Program-made: the position numbers and the translations under genes
Notes under the pieces: model-generated
Told to the model about the DNA's origin: nothing
Databases searched by the model: none
What the model saw: the letters and a program-made list of their open reading frames with translations, nothing else
NCBI GenBank assembly: GCA_964440345.1
Contig: CAYTSA010000090.1
Location: 1-16,403, forward strand
From: CAYTSA01 sp964440345
Lineage (GTDB): Bacteria; Desulfobacterota; Desulfovibrionia; Desulfovibrionales; Desulfovibrionaceae
Length of the DNA stretch: 16,403 bases
Direction of reading: 5' to 3'
Shown here: positions 1-6,662 of the stretch, piece by piece
Layout: each line of letters starts with the position of its first letter
Position numbering within the stretch: the stretch's first letter is position 1

Positions 1-132
1 AGTAGGGGTAAGCCGGGGCCGCAACGCTTGAAATCAAGCGCAATACAGATATTTTATAGATACAATCTTTGCAGAGACCTCGACTTTACTGACAGATGTG
101 GGAGCTTCGGAGCAAAGGGCATAGCCACATTA

Positions 133-227
133 ATGTAACGTATCGTGCGAGTACTAACCTGAGGCAACTCCTCCCTGACCTGTAGCCGGCTTGCTTGGTC
201 AGCGCTGGCCAGGCGGTGGATTTTGGC
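133..227. repeat. Dispersed repeat, left copy
   Basis: This stretch of about 95 bp is roughly three-quarters identical by eye to 16177-16270 and in the same orientation. The best core is 20 identical bases (170-189 against 16214-16233). Translated on the minus strand, both copies give similar Arg-rich peptides with the string GYRSGR, which creates spurious short reading frames. It resembles the noncoding dispersed intergenic repeats common in such genomes rather than a gene. Both copies sit just upstream of AT-rich, promoter-like DNA in front of a rightward gene. Confidence 0.7.
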
Positions 228-318
228 ATATTCGCCGCCTTGCCAGACCGGTTTATTCTGTTTACATAGTAACGCAATGCATTTGCATCTCTGCCACATC
301 ACCACACAACCGCCATAC

Positions 319-335
319 TTGGCTGCTATATTGAG
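319..335 (+). promoter_or_regulatory. Weak sigma-54-like (-24/-12) site before the HD-GYP gene
   Basis: The sequence TTGGCTGC-TATA-TTGAG keeps the 12-bp spacing between the -24 GG (321-322) and the -12 G (333). It has GA instead of the normally invariant GC at -12 and a poor match after GGC. It lies about 30 bp before the ATG at 363, a sensible distance. The same GA variant is seen at 5417-5433. On its own this is a weak call. Confidence 0.22.
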
Positions 336-362
336 CCCCAACAACTACTACTTCTGTACATT

Positions 363-1322
363 ATGCAGCAAAAATACTTTCAAATATCTCCCCTGATGAT
401 CTTTCCCCAAACACTGGGCAAGTTTAGCGTGTACCTGAAGCAGGGTAATGACTACGTACTCTACGCCAGCCGGGACGAAACCTTCACAGAAAAACACAAG
501 CAGATGCTTCACGCCAACGGCGTCAAGCATGTCTACGCCAAGGCGGAACACCGGGCGGATTTTCAGCAATACGTCGAGGACAATCTGGGGACCATACTCA
601 ACGACGACTCCATACCAGCCAAAGAGCGGTCCAAGGTGCTGTACCGGGCCTCGTCCAGTTTGATGGAAGAGACCTTTTCCAAAAAACTGCCCGAAGCCCT
701 GGGAAAGGAGCACTTCCAACGCGTCGGCGGCTTTGTCCGCAAGAGCGCCCGGTTCCTGGCCAATGAAAAATCCCTGAAAACCATGGCCCAGTTCATTTCC
801 CACGACTACAAGACCTTCACCCACTGCGTGAATGTGTTCATCTACGCCATGACCATTATGTCCACCTATGATCTGGACGAAAAGGAAGCATTCAACTGCG
901 GCATGGGCGCCATTCTGCACGACCTGGGCAAGGCCCGTATTTCCAAAAATATCCTGAACAAACCCGGCAAACTGACCGACGAGGAACGGGCCGAGGTGAA
1001 CAACCACTCCCTGTACGGCGTGGCCCTGTCCACCCATGCGGACCTGGACCGCACCGCCTTCAACTGCATCCTCTTCCACCACGAAAAGCTGGACGGCACG
1101 GGCTATCCCGCCAAGCTGGAGGGGACGGACATTCCCCTGCCCGTGCGGGTGGTCACCGTGGCCGACATCTACGACGCCATTACCTCCCACCGGCCATACG
1201 CCGCAGGCGTTTCCCCTTTCCAGGCGCTACGCATCATGCGCGACGACATGGGCGCCGGCCTGGACAAGGACGTGATGAAACGGTTTATCGTGGTGCTCAG
1301 CGGTGCGGAGCTTATCTCGTGA
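363..1322 (+). CDS. HD-GYP domain cyclic-di-GMP phosphodiesterase
   Basis: This 319-residue protein has a C-terminal HD-GYP domain, the family that hydrolyses cyclic di-GMP and so shifts cells towards motility and away from biofilm. The metal-site residues are present: H154 in the first helix, HDLGK at 186-190, H215, HHEKLDGTGYP at 239-249 (the GYP signature is intact) and D268 in VADIYDAI. An active enzyme is therefore likely. The N-terminal 130 residues contain no receiver, PAS or membrane segment. They resemble the short divergent N-terminal domain found in stand-alone HD-GYP proteins, so the protein is probably cytoplasmic. The start at 363 lacks a visible Shine-Dalgarno; an ATG 11 codons later is an alternative. 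The gene overlaps the next one by 4 bp (GTGA), so the two are co-transcribed. The link to the flagellar-type cluster further right is suggestive only. Confidence 0.92.
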   Translation: MQQKYFQISPLMIFPQTLGKFSVYLKQGNDYVLYASRDETFTEKHKQMLHANGVKHVYAKAEHRADFQQYVEDNLGTILNDDSIPAKERSKVLYRASSSLMEETFSKKLPEALGKEHFQRVGGFVRKSARFLANEKSLKTMAQFISHDYKTFTHCVNVFIYAMTIMSTYDLDEKEAFNCGMGAILHDLGKARISKNILNKPGKLTDEERAEVNNHSLYGVALSTHADLDRTAFNCILFHHEKLDGTGYPAKLEGTDIPLPVRVVTVADIYDAITSHRPYAAGVSPFQALRIMRDDMGAGLDKDVMKRFIVVLSGAELIS

Positions 1323-2182
1323 CCCCAGCGTGTCCGTCTCGCATGCTGCTTTTCATGGCCGCTGTGGTTCGCGAAGCCGGCGCGGCCATCATGCAGGTGT
1401 ACCGCACGGACTTTGACGTGCAGTACAAGGAAGATGAATCGCCCGTTACCGAAGCGGACTTGGCCAGCCACCGCATACTGCAGCAGAGGCTGGGCGAGCC
1501 TTCGCCCGAGGCGCCGCGCGCCCCCCTGCTCTCTGAAGAATCTGACCACCCTGACTACGCAGAACGAACGGGCTGGAAGGAATACTGGCTGGCCGACCCC
1601 ATGGACGGCACCAAGGACTTTGTGCAACGGGATGGAGACTTTACCATATGCCTGGCCCTGATGCGCGACAAGGAGCCTGTGCTGGGGGCCGTTTACGCCC
1701 CTGTCCACCAAGCGGTGTGGATTGGAGGACCGGGCGAGGGAGCTTTCCGCTGCCCGGACGGCGGCAAGCCGCAGCCCATCCGGGCCGCGCGCCACTGGCC
1801 CGCGGCTGGACCTGTGGTGTTGCAAAGCCGTGTCCGGCACACGCCCAAGCTGGACGTGTATCTGCAACAACCGCCTGTTTCGGGTCATGTGTCGGGCCGC
1901 GTCAAGGCCGGCAGCGCCTACAAGTTCTGCCTGCTGGCCCAGGGCGACGGGCATTTGTACCCCTGCCTGCACCCCACCTGGGAATGGGACACCGCAGCCG
2001 GCCAGGCCCTGCTGCAAGGCGCTGGCGCGCGAATAACCCAACTGGACGGGAGACCGCTGGAGTACAACAAGCCGAATCTGCTGAATCCGGAATTCGTTGC
2101 CTGGGCCGGAAAAAAGCAGTTGCACCGCTTATACGACATTTACCGCAGACAACGCAGACAACACGCAGATGAACGCAGGTGA
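1319..2182 (+). CDS. cysQ: CysQ-like 3'(2'),5'-bisphosphate nucleotidase (inositol monophosphatase superfamily)
   Basis: This 287-residue protein belongs to the metal-dependent phosphatases that include CysQ, which removes a phosphate from 3'-phosphoadenosine 5'-phosphate, a by-product of sulfate activation. Key motifs are visible: PVTEAD (42-47), SEES (72-75), the metal-binding WLADPMDGTKDF (90-101) and WEWDTAAG (221-228). The GTG start overlaps the upstream stop codon and is preceded by GGAG 8 nt away (1307-1310); an ATG eight codons later is an alternative. The C-terminus is odd: the last 13 or so residues, rich in Arg and Gln, are encoded by a CGCAGA repeat (2144-2180) that also provides the TGA stop, so the native end has probably been replaced. 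Activity should survive because all catalytic motifs lie upstream. Inositol monophosphatase activity cannot be excluded from sequence alone. Confidence 0.88.
   Translation: MTPACPSRMLLFMAAVVREAGAAIMQVYRTDFDVQYKEDESPVTEADLASHRILQQRLGEPSPEAPRAPLLSEESDHPDYAERTGWKEYWLADPMDGTKDFVQRDGDFTICLALMRDKEPVLGAVYAPVHQAVWIGGPGEGAFRCPDGGKPQPIRAARHWPAAGPVVLQSRVRHTPKLDVYLQQPPVSGHVSGRVKAGSAYKFCLLAQGDGHLYPCLHPTWEWDTAAGQALLQGAGARITQLDGRPLEYNKPNLLNPEFVAWAGKKQLHRLYDIYRRQRRQHADERR
2144..2180. repeat. Short degenerate CGCAGA repeat at the end of cysQ
   Basis: Four CGCAG(A/G) units start at 2144, 2153, 2164 and 2174, spaced 9, 11 and 10 bp. This pattern resembles the low-complexity CGCAGAT-type tracts found near gene ends in many bacterial genomes. 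It lies inside the cysQ reading frame and the TGA stop follows directly. Confidence 0.6.
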
Positions 2183-2249
2183 TGGTAAGCAGCGCAAAGG
2201 CAAAGCCGGTCGCGAGCGCAGCGAAGCCACAGCGCTGCGACAGCCTGAT

Positions 2250-2276
2250 CCCCGTAGCCGCGCAGCGGCGCAGGGG
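2250..2276. repeat. REP-like nested inverted repeat
   Basis: CCCC (2250-2253) pairs with GGGG (2273-2276), and inside it GCCGC (2257-2261) pairs with GCGGC (2265-2269) around a GCA loop. The two 3-nt strands GTA and GCA separate the stems symmetrically. No T-tract follows, so it is not a classic intrinsic terminator. It may act as a REP-type element that stabilises or ends the cysQ transcript. The surrounding 2183-2370 is GC-rich, repetitive and contains no credible gene. Confidence 0.5.
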
Positions 2277-2370
2277 GCAGGCGTCATATGGCGGTCCATA
2301 AGACGGCGAGGCGGCGCAGACCAACACGGCTTGCTGCGCTGGGGATGCGGACGAAGGCAAAGCCGAGTAA

Positions 2371-2733
2371 ATTGAAGAGGACAAGGCCTACGGCGTTTCT
2401 CTGCCCGACATACCAGGCTGCAACACTGCCGGAGATACATTGGAAGAAGCTCTGGCCAACGTGCAGGAAGCTGTGGAGTTGGCCCTGGAAGACGCAAAGG
2501 AAAAGCCCGTCCCCACCAGTTTTGAGCGCTTTGTTGGAGATTCTGCCTATGAAAGCGCCATATGGGCGCTGGTCAATGTAGACCTTGGATTTATGGATAC
2601 AAAAACGGTGAGGATACATATTACCATGCCGGCCAGAACCCTAAAAGAGATCGACCGCGCAGCCAAGGGCCGGGGCCTTTCCCGTTCCGCTTTTCTTGCC
2701 CGCGCCGCCAGGCGTGAGATGCTTTTATCGTAA
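2371..2733 (+). pseudogene. hicB: HicB-family antitoxin, 5'-truncated, orphan
   Basis: Read from 2371 the frame gives IEEDKAYGVSLPDIPGC, then AGDTLEEAL, a helical region, and a C-terminal ribbon-helix-helix segment (VRIHITMPARTLKEIDRAA...GLSRSAFLARAA). This is the full HicB fold: a partially degraded RNase H-like domain plus a DNA-binding tail. HicB normally neutralises the mRNA-cleaving HicA toxin and represses its own operon. Here an in-frame TAA (2368-2370) stands directly before the first recognisable residue. No ATG precedes the conserved region, and about 7 residues of the first beta strand are missing. The first usual start codon, TTG at 2440, would delete the conserved PDIPGC segment. 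I see no HicA on either side. The preceding 200 bp are repetitive, suggesting that repeat insertion or deletion removed the 5' end and the partner. Expression from a rare ATT start cannot be excluded. Confidence 0.75.
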
Positions 2734-2816
2734 AAGAAGAAGGAAAAGCTACAGCAGCTTCACCAGGGTAGCCGCCAGCGCGTTTGTAACCGGCAGATAA
2801 CGCAACTCTCTGCGGT

Positions 2817-3716
2817 TCATATCCGCTTGGCTATGGCCAGCACCGTGCCGGCGTAAAGCTTGTCCGGGTTGTAGCGCATGACCACCCGCAACCGTTTGGA
2901 GTAGGAGGCGCTGTCCTTCCAGCCATAGTTGTTCAGAAAGCGGGCCACGGAGTGGATGGCGTCTTCAGGGCTAAAGAGGTCCACCTTGCCGTCGCCGTCG
3001 CCGTCTGCGCCCAGCCGCACCGCGTTGCTGGGCATGAACTGGCAGACCCCGATGGCGCCGTAGATGGAGCAGGGTATGGCGTTGGGGTCCATGTCGTTGG
3101 CCTCAGTGTATTCCAGCAGGGCCTTGAGCTCTTGGTACGCCCATTCGGCTTTATTCAGCTGCCGCTCTTGCAGCCATTTTCTTTGCGTTGCGGTCACGTT
3201 GTATTCTTCCAGATAGCCGGCAATGTCCTCATAGTCTGTAGCTGCGGCCATGGACGCCAACGTGGCCAGCGGCGTTTGGTCGCCCAGAAAAGTTCCCAGT
3301 TTGGTCTCCACCATGATCACGGCCACAATGACGTTTTTATCAACCTTGTAGCGCTGTTCCGCGGCGGCCAGAATCTGTTCATGTTGTTTCTTGAACTCGG
3401 CCAAGGCCTGCTGCTTTTCCGGCGTCAGCCAGGTGTCGTAGATGGTCAGGGGCTTGCCGTCCGGCTTTGTGGGCGAGGGTTTGCGGGGCATATATTTGAT
3501 GCGGTACAAGGCGCGCATCTTTTTGCCCATGGCGCCCGGCTCGAAGGACGTTTGGGCAAACAACGCTTCCAGCCGCTCTTTTTCCACGCCTTCGCCAGCC
3601 AGCTTGTCCAGCAGCGGCGGCCATTGCGGGTCAAAATTTACCTGTAGTTCGGCCTGGCCTGCGGCAGGGAGCCACATAACCGCGCTAGCCAGAAGAATGT
3701 ATGCAAGGGTTCTCAT
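2817..3716 (-). CDS. mltB: Lytic murein transglycosylase B family (SLT_2, GH103)
   Basis: This 299-residue exported enzyme should cleave the MurNAc-GlcNAc bond of peptidoglycan with formation of 1,6-anhydro ends. The start at 3716 is chosen because it gives a clean signal peptide (positively charged start, hydrophobic core at about 4-17, likely cleavage after AGQA at 19-22). The upstream frame extension to 4133 runs under the divergent gene and is not real. Family features are the catalytic glutamate in VETKLG (E137), GAIGVCQFMPSN (220-231), the Asp/Gly-rich DGDGDGKVDL (238-247) and DAIHSVARFL. There is no lipobox cysteine at the end of the signal sequence, so it is predicted to be periplasmic rather than lipid-anchored. 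It is convergent with the hicB remnant and divergent from the GT9 gene (127 bp apart). No clear Shine-Dalgarno is visible. Confidence 0.9.
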   Translation of the reverse strand: MRTLAYILLASAVMWLPAAGQAELQVNFDPQWPPLLDKLAGEGVEKERLEALFAQTSFEPGAMGKKMRALYRIKYMPRKPSPTKPDGKPLTIYDTWLTPEKQQALAEFKKQHEQILAAAEQRYKVDKNVIVAVIMVETKLGTFLGDQTPLATLASMAAATDYEDIAGYLEEYNVTATQRKWLQERQLNKAEWAYQELKALLEYTEANDMDPNAIPCSIYGAIGVCQFMPSNAVRLGADGDGDGKVDLFSPEDAIHSVARFLNNYGWKDSASYSKRLRVVMRYNPDKLYAGTVLAIAKRI

Positions 3717-3794
3717 GACTGCACAGTGTAGAGCGCCTGGCGCAGCAGTCAAGTGAGATTCTTTTGACGATTCGGCGCCGTTTTGCGTAAACAC

Positions 3795-3810
3795 AGGCAA
3801 GCCATTTGCA
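3795..3810 (+). promoter_or_regulatory. Sigma-54-like (-24/-12) promoter before the GT9 gene
   Basis: The element reads AGGCAAG-CCAT-TTGCA against the consensus TGGCACG-N4-TTGCW. The GG (3796-3797) and GC (3808-3809) are both present at the required 12-bp distance, and the TTGCA half is perfect. A transcript would start near 3820, some 24 nt before the ATG at 3844. The location between divergent genes and the probable flagellar role of the downstream genes fit RpoN control. No upstream activator site was identified. Confidence 0.45.
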
Positions 3811-3843
3811 TTTCCGAGCAAAACCGGCGATACGAATTTTCCT

Positions 3844-5412
3844 ATGCGCACATTACTTGTCAATCTCACCCGCTTTGGCGACTTGCTGCAGACGCAGCCG
3901 GCCGTTGGCGGCCTGGTCCGGGCCGGCGATGCAGTGGGCGTGCTCTGCCTGGAAAACTTTGCCCGCACCGCCGGCTTGTTGCCGGATGTCTCCTTTCTGC
4001 AGCCTCTGCCCGGCGCCCGGTTGCTGGGTTTGCTGGACCAGGACTGGCGCATGGCCGCCGGCGAGCTGCGGCGCTGGGCCAAGGCTACAGTGGAAGCCTT
4101 TGAACCAGACCGCGTCATAAATTTGACACCCACCTTGGCCAGCCGCTTGCTGGCCCGGGCCGTGGCAGACGCCGCCCCCTCCAGCCGCCGGCCCCCGGTG
4201 GAGGGCTTTGCTCTGGACGCCTACGGCTTTGGCCAGGACGCCAACCCCTGGGCCGTGTTTCTACAGTCCTCGTCATTACGGGCGCGGGGCTGCAGCCCCT
4301 TCAACGTGTGCGACTTGTTCTGGCAAACCGCCGGCCTGGGCGGCCAGGAGCGGCGCTTTGCGCTTCGCGCTCCGTCCACCGAGGAGCTGCAGGCCGCCGA
4401 TGTTCTGCTGGGCAAGCCTGGGTCTGGCGGTTTTGTGGGCCTGCAACTGGGCGCCAGCGAGGACCGCCGCCGCTGGCCCGTGGCCCATTTTGCGGCCCTG
4501 GGAAAAATGCTGGCGGAACGGGCCGGCGTCACGCCTGTGGTGCTGGGAGCGCCCAACGAAACGGAACTGGCCGAGCGCTACTTTTCCGCCGGAGGGCCTG
4601 GGATCAGCCTGGCCGGCAAGACCAGCCTGGGCGAACTGGCCGCAGCCGTGTCCCGGTTGCGGCTGCTGGTGAGCAACGACACCGGCACCATGCACTTGGC
4701 GGCCGGCCTGGCTGTGCCCGTGCTGGGCATATTTCTGGCCACGGCCCAACCCTGGGACACCGGCCCCTACCGCGAAAAGGCCTGCAGCCTGGAGCCGAAC
4801 CTGGACTGCCACCCCTGCCCTTTCGGCCAGCCTTGCCCTCACAATCACGCTTGTCGAGCGCACATTCCGCCGCAATTGCTTGCCGATATGGCTACCGCCT
4901 GGCTGACCTCCGGCGGATGGCCTGCGCAACGCGCCCCATCCGCCCGTGTCTGGCTTGCTGAACGAGAGCCGAACGGCTTCATGGGCTTGCGGTCCCTGTC
5001 CGGCTGCGAAGGCGACGACCGCACGGTGTGGGTCCGTTTGCAGAGGGAGTTCTACCGGCGGTTTCTGGACCGGGAGCCGCCGCCTGACGACTGCCTACAG
5101 TTGACGGAGCGGCTCTCTGCCGCTGCAGCTGCGCACGCGCGGCAGGAGCTGCAGGACGCCTTTGGTCTGCTCACCCTGCTGGAGGAGCAGGCGAAACTCC
5201 TGGCTGTCGCGCCCCGCGACGCGCTCAAGGCAAAATTTTTGGATGTCTGGCGGCGCGTGCAACAAGGCTGGTCCCACAGCGCCTATTTTTCCGTGCTCGG
5301 CCACATGTGGCTTACAGAAAGCCAGCACGCCGGCGAGGACCTGCCTTCTTTGCAACGTGTCATCGCCCGCTACAAGCATTTGGCTGGCGCCTGGCTATCC
5401 TTCCTGTCCTGA
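3844..5412 (+). CDS. GT9-family (heptosyltransferase-like) glycosyltransferase with long C-terminal extension
   Basis: This 522-residue protein starts with MRTLLVNLTRFGDLLQTQPA, the usual N-terminus of ADP-heptose:LPS heptosyltransferase-type enzymes, and carries the family's nucleotide-sugar motif SNDTGTMHLAAG (277-288) followed by VPVLGIF. A cysteine cluster (C314, C322, C325, C331, C337) follows the second domain, as seen in several GT9 proteins. Residues from about 350 to 522 form an extra, largely helical domain; ordinary heptosyltransferases stop near 350. The acceptor is unknown. The neighbouring acidic and FliT-like genes make flagellin or a surface glycan a reasonable guess, and lipopolysaccharide core is the other option. 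No Shine-Dalgarno is obvious, but the start matches the family N-terminus exactly. A -24/-12 promoter candidate lies just upstream. Confidence 0.87.
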   Translation: MRTLLVNLTRFGDLLQTQPAVGGLVRAGDAVGVLCLENFARTAGLLPDVSFLQPLPGARLLGLLDQDWRMAAGELRRWAKATVEAFEPDRVINLTPTLASRLLARAVADAAPSSRRPPVEGFALDAYGFGQDANPWAVFLQSSSLRARGCSPFNVCDLFWQTAGLGGQERRFALRAPSTEELQAADVLLGKPGSGGFVGLQLGASEDRRRWPVAHFAALGKMLAERAGVTPVVLGAPNETELAERYFSAGGPGISLAGKTSLGELAAAVSRLRLLVSNDTGTMHLAAGLAVPVLGIFLATAQPWDTGPYREKACSLEPNLDCHPCPFGQPCPHNHACRAHIPPQLLADMATAWLTSGGWPAQRAPSARVWLAEREPNGFMGLRSLSGCEGDDRTVWVRLQREFYRRFLDREPPPDDCLQLTERLSAAAAAHARQELQDAFGLLTLLEEQAKLLAVAPRDALKAKFLDVWRRVQQGWSHSAYFSVLGHMWLTESQHAGEDLPSLQRVIARYKHLAGAWLSFLS

Positions 5413-5416
5413 ATCT

Positions 5417-5433
5417 TTGGCACGCATATTGAA
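5417..5433 (+). promoter_or_regulatory. Sigma-54-like promoter before the acidic-protein gene
   Basis: TTGGCACG-CATA-TTGAA has a perfect -24 octamer (5417-5424) and the right 12-bp spacing to the -12 block, but GA replaces GC at 5431-5432. It begins 5 bp after the GT9 stop codon. The predicted start near 5443 leaves a leader of about 78 nt that contains a perfect 6-bp hairpin (5457-5462 with 5469-5474). Confidence 0.38.
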
Positions 5434-5520
5434 TGTAAAGTGGGCAGCAATCGTTTGCGGAACATTTTTTCCGCCCCGGCCGCACCTTTGTACAACATTA
5501 GGCAATCAGGGAGAGAAGCC

Positions 5521-6141
5521 ATGATAGTCATCGACGGCAATGAAACCAATCTGCAGGTAAATAATTTCGCTAACTTGGAAGAGCTGCTGGTCCGCGTCAT
5601 GGAAGACGGCCGGCTGAACGACCGGGTGGTCACAGACGTGCTGGTGGACGAAGAAAGCTTCAGCGAAATCTACCCCCACCAAGCTGAAGACATCGACACT
5701 GCTGAGTTCAACCGCGTGGACATCATGACCATGCCGGTAAACGACATGGCCGTGAACATCATCCGCGAGTTGTACAAGGTAGTGCGCATTATGGAAGCCG
5801 GCGGCAAGCGCGTTGCCGAGCTGTTCCGCCAGGCTGACGACGCTGAAGCCCTGGAAACCTACCAGGACCTGCTGGACGTTGTCCGCGACTTTTTGGGCAT
5901 GATCGGCGTGCTGCGCGATGAATTCACCATGACTGAAGACGCAGAGTTCAATACTGCGGTGGAAGAAATCACCGATCTTTTCACCGAAATGAGCGAAGTG
6001 ATGGAAAATGAAGACTGGATTCTGCTGGCTGACCTGCTGGAATACGAATTTGTTCCCGTCGCCGCCAAGTGGAAGAAGGTCATCACCGAAGTAAGCGGCG
6101 ACATCGACGTTACTGACGCAGCCAACACGGTGGAACAGTAA
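5521..6141 (+). CDS. Acidic conserved protein of unknown function, flagellar-cluster associated
   Basis: I do not recognise this 206-residue protein by family name. It is strongly acidic, has no signal peptide or membrane segment, and is predicted to be mainly helical after residue 75. The most conserved-looking part is near the C-terminus: LLADLLEYEFVPVAAKWKKV. The ATG at 5521 is preferred over upstream GTG extensions because a strong GGGAG Shine-Dalgarno (5509-5513) stands 7 nt before it. Its stop codon overlaps the Shine-Dalgarno of the FliT-like gene, so the two are translated from one mRNA. Between a glycosyltransferase and a FliT-like chaperone, a role in flagellar assembly or flagellin modification is plausible, but this is inference from position only. 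Confidence 0.85.
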   Translation: MIVIDGNETNLQVNNFANLEELLVRVMEDGRLNDRVVTDVLVDEESFSEIYPHQAEDIDTAEFNRVDIMTMPVNDMAVNIIRELYKVVRIMEAGGKRVAELFRQADDAEALETYQDLLDVVRDFLGMIGVLRDEFTMTEDAEFNTAVEEITDLFTEMSEVMENEDWILLADLLEYEFVPVAAKWKKVITEVSGDIDVTDAANTVEQ

Positions 6142-6151
6142 GGAGCGCATC

Positions 6152-6502
6152 ATGGCCGACGCCCTGCGCCTGGCTGACCGCGCCTTGGAGCTGGGCCGCC
6201 AGGAGCTGAAGCTCCTGGAGTCTGGTCAGGCGGACGAAGCAGGCGACATTGCCCGGGAGCGCGGCCAGCTGCTCGCCTCGGCCTGGAAACAGCGCCAGGA
6301 AAACCAGCTGGACGCCCTGCTGGACAAACTGCAGCAGATGCAGCGGCTGCAAGGCCGGCTTACCGAACAAGCCCGCCGGGTCAAGGAAGAGATACGCCAG
6401 GAACTGAGGCGCATCGACGGCGAGCACACCCGGTTTGCAGGCTACGCAAAAGCCGCACGCCCCGCATCAGTTCACAGCCGGTTCATCAGCAAAAAAGGGT
6501 AA
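6152..6502 (+). CDS. FliT/FlgN-like small coiled-coil protein, probable flagellar export chaperone
   Basis: This 116-residue helical protein is rich in Gln, Arg, Glu and Leu (ALELGRQELKLLESGQADEA, then LDALLDKLQQMQRLQGRLTE) and ends in a basic, Ser-containing tail. Size, helix pattern and the early 'EL..LESGQ.DE' segment resemble FliT/FlgN-type chaperones that bind flagellar axial proteins, though this superfamily diverges so much that the call is tentative. AGGAG (6141-6145) lies 6 nt before the ATG and overlaps the stop codon of the preceding gene, indicating translational coupling. The stop codon sits inside the left arm of the stem-loop at 6497-6531. Another small coiled-coil protein family is the main alternative. 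Confidence 0.8.
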   Translation: MADALRLADRALELGRQELKLLESGQADEAGDIARERGQLLASAWKQRQENQLDALLDKLQQMQRLQGRLTEQARRVKEEIRQELRRIDGEHTRFAGYAKAARPASVHSRFISKKG

Positions 6503-6531
6503 GGCCCAGGAATAGCTTCCAGGCCTTACCC
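6497..6531. terminator. Perfect 10-bp stem-loop closing the GT9/FliT-like cluster
   Basis: GGGTAAGGCC (6497-6506) pairs perfectly with GGCCTTACCC (6522-6531), and an inner GGAA/TTCC stem (6509-6512 with 6517-6520) lies around TAGC. Six As precede the left arm, while only TTAT follows the right arm. It is therefore a better intrinsic terminator for leftward than for rightward transcription, and may work in both directions. It includes the stop codon of the FliT-like gene. Confidence 0.55.
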
Positions 6532-6556
6532 TTATGCGCGTCTGTGCTCTTCCACC

Positions 6557-6582
6557 AGAGCATTTAACGATTGAAATGCTCT
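6557..6582. repeat. Perfect 9-bp inverted repeat between the cluster and the DUF2339 gene
   Basis: AGAGCATTT (6557-6565) and AAATGCTCT (6574-6582) are exact reverse complements around an 8-nt loop. There is no T-tract. This AGAGCATTT...AAATGCTCT pattern could be a dispersed palindromic element or an operator for the DUF2339 gene, 80 bp downstream. Confidence 0.55.
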
Positions 6583-6662
6583 AGGCCCCAACACATTGGC
6601 ATTTCTAAAAAGCCTATTTTGCTAGTGGCCTTGCAGGCAAAACTCATGTATCGCTGGAGGCT

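Larger units (their letters stand above)
1..362. other. Intergenic region upstream of the HD-GYP gene
   Basis: I see no credible gene here. The short reading frames on the minus strand are by-products of the repeat at 133-227. A small palindromic hairpin lies at 25-40 (CGCTTG, loop AAAT, CAAGCG), followed by AT-rich DNA at 41-66. From about 240 to 362 the DNA is AT-richer than the gene that follows and must hold its promoter. The only promoter-like element I can point to is the weak -24/-12 match at 319-335. No clear Shine-Dalgarno sequence precedes the HD-GYP start codon. Confidence 0.6.

Noticed and set aside
2747..2761. A small hairpin (AAGCT...AGCTT) between the hicB remnant and mltB as a terminator
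   Set aside because: It has only five base pairs with low GC and no T-tract on either strand, so it is not convincing.
3717..4133. N-terminal extension of the MltB frame
   Set aside because: It overlaps the divergent GT9 gene, has no family similarity, and would bury the clear signal peptide starting at 3716.
5440..5520. An earlier GTG start for the acidic protein
   Set aside because: The extra residues lack coding character and overlap the leader hairpin, whereas the ATG at 5521 has a strong, well-spaced Shine-Dalgarno.
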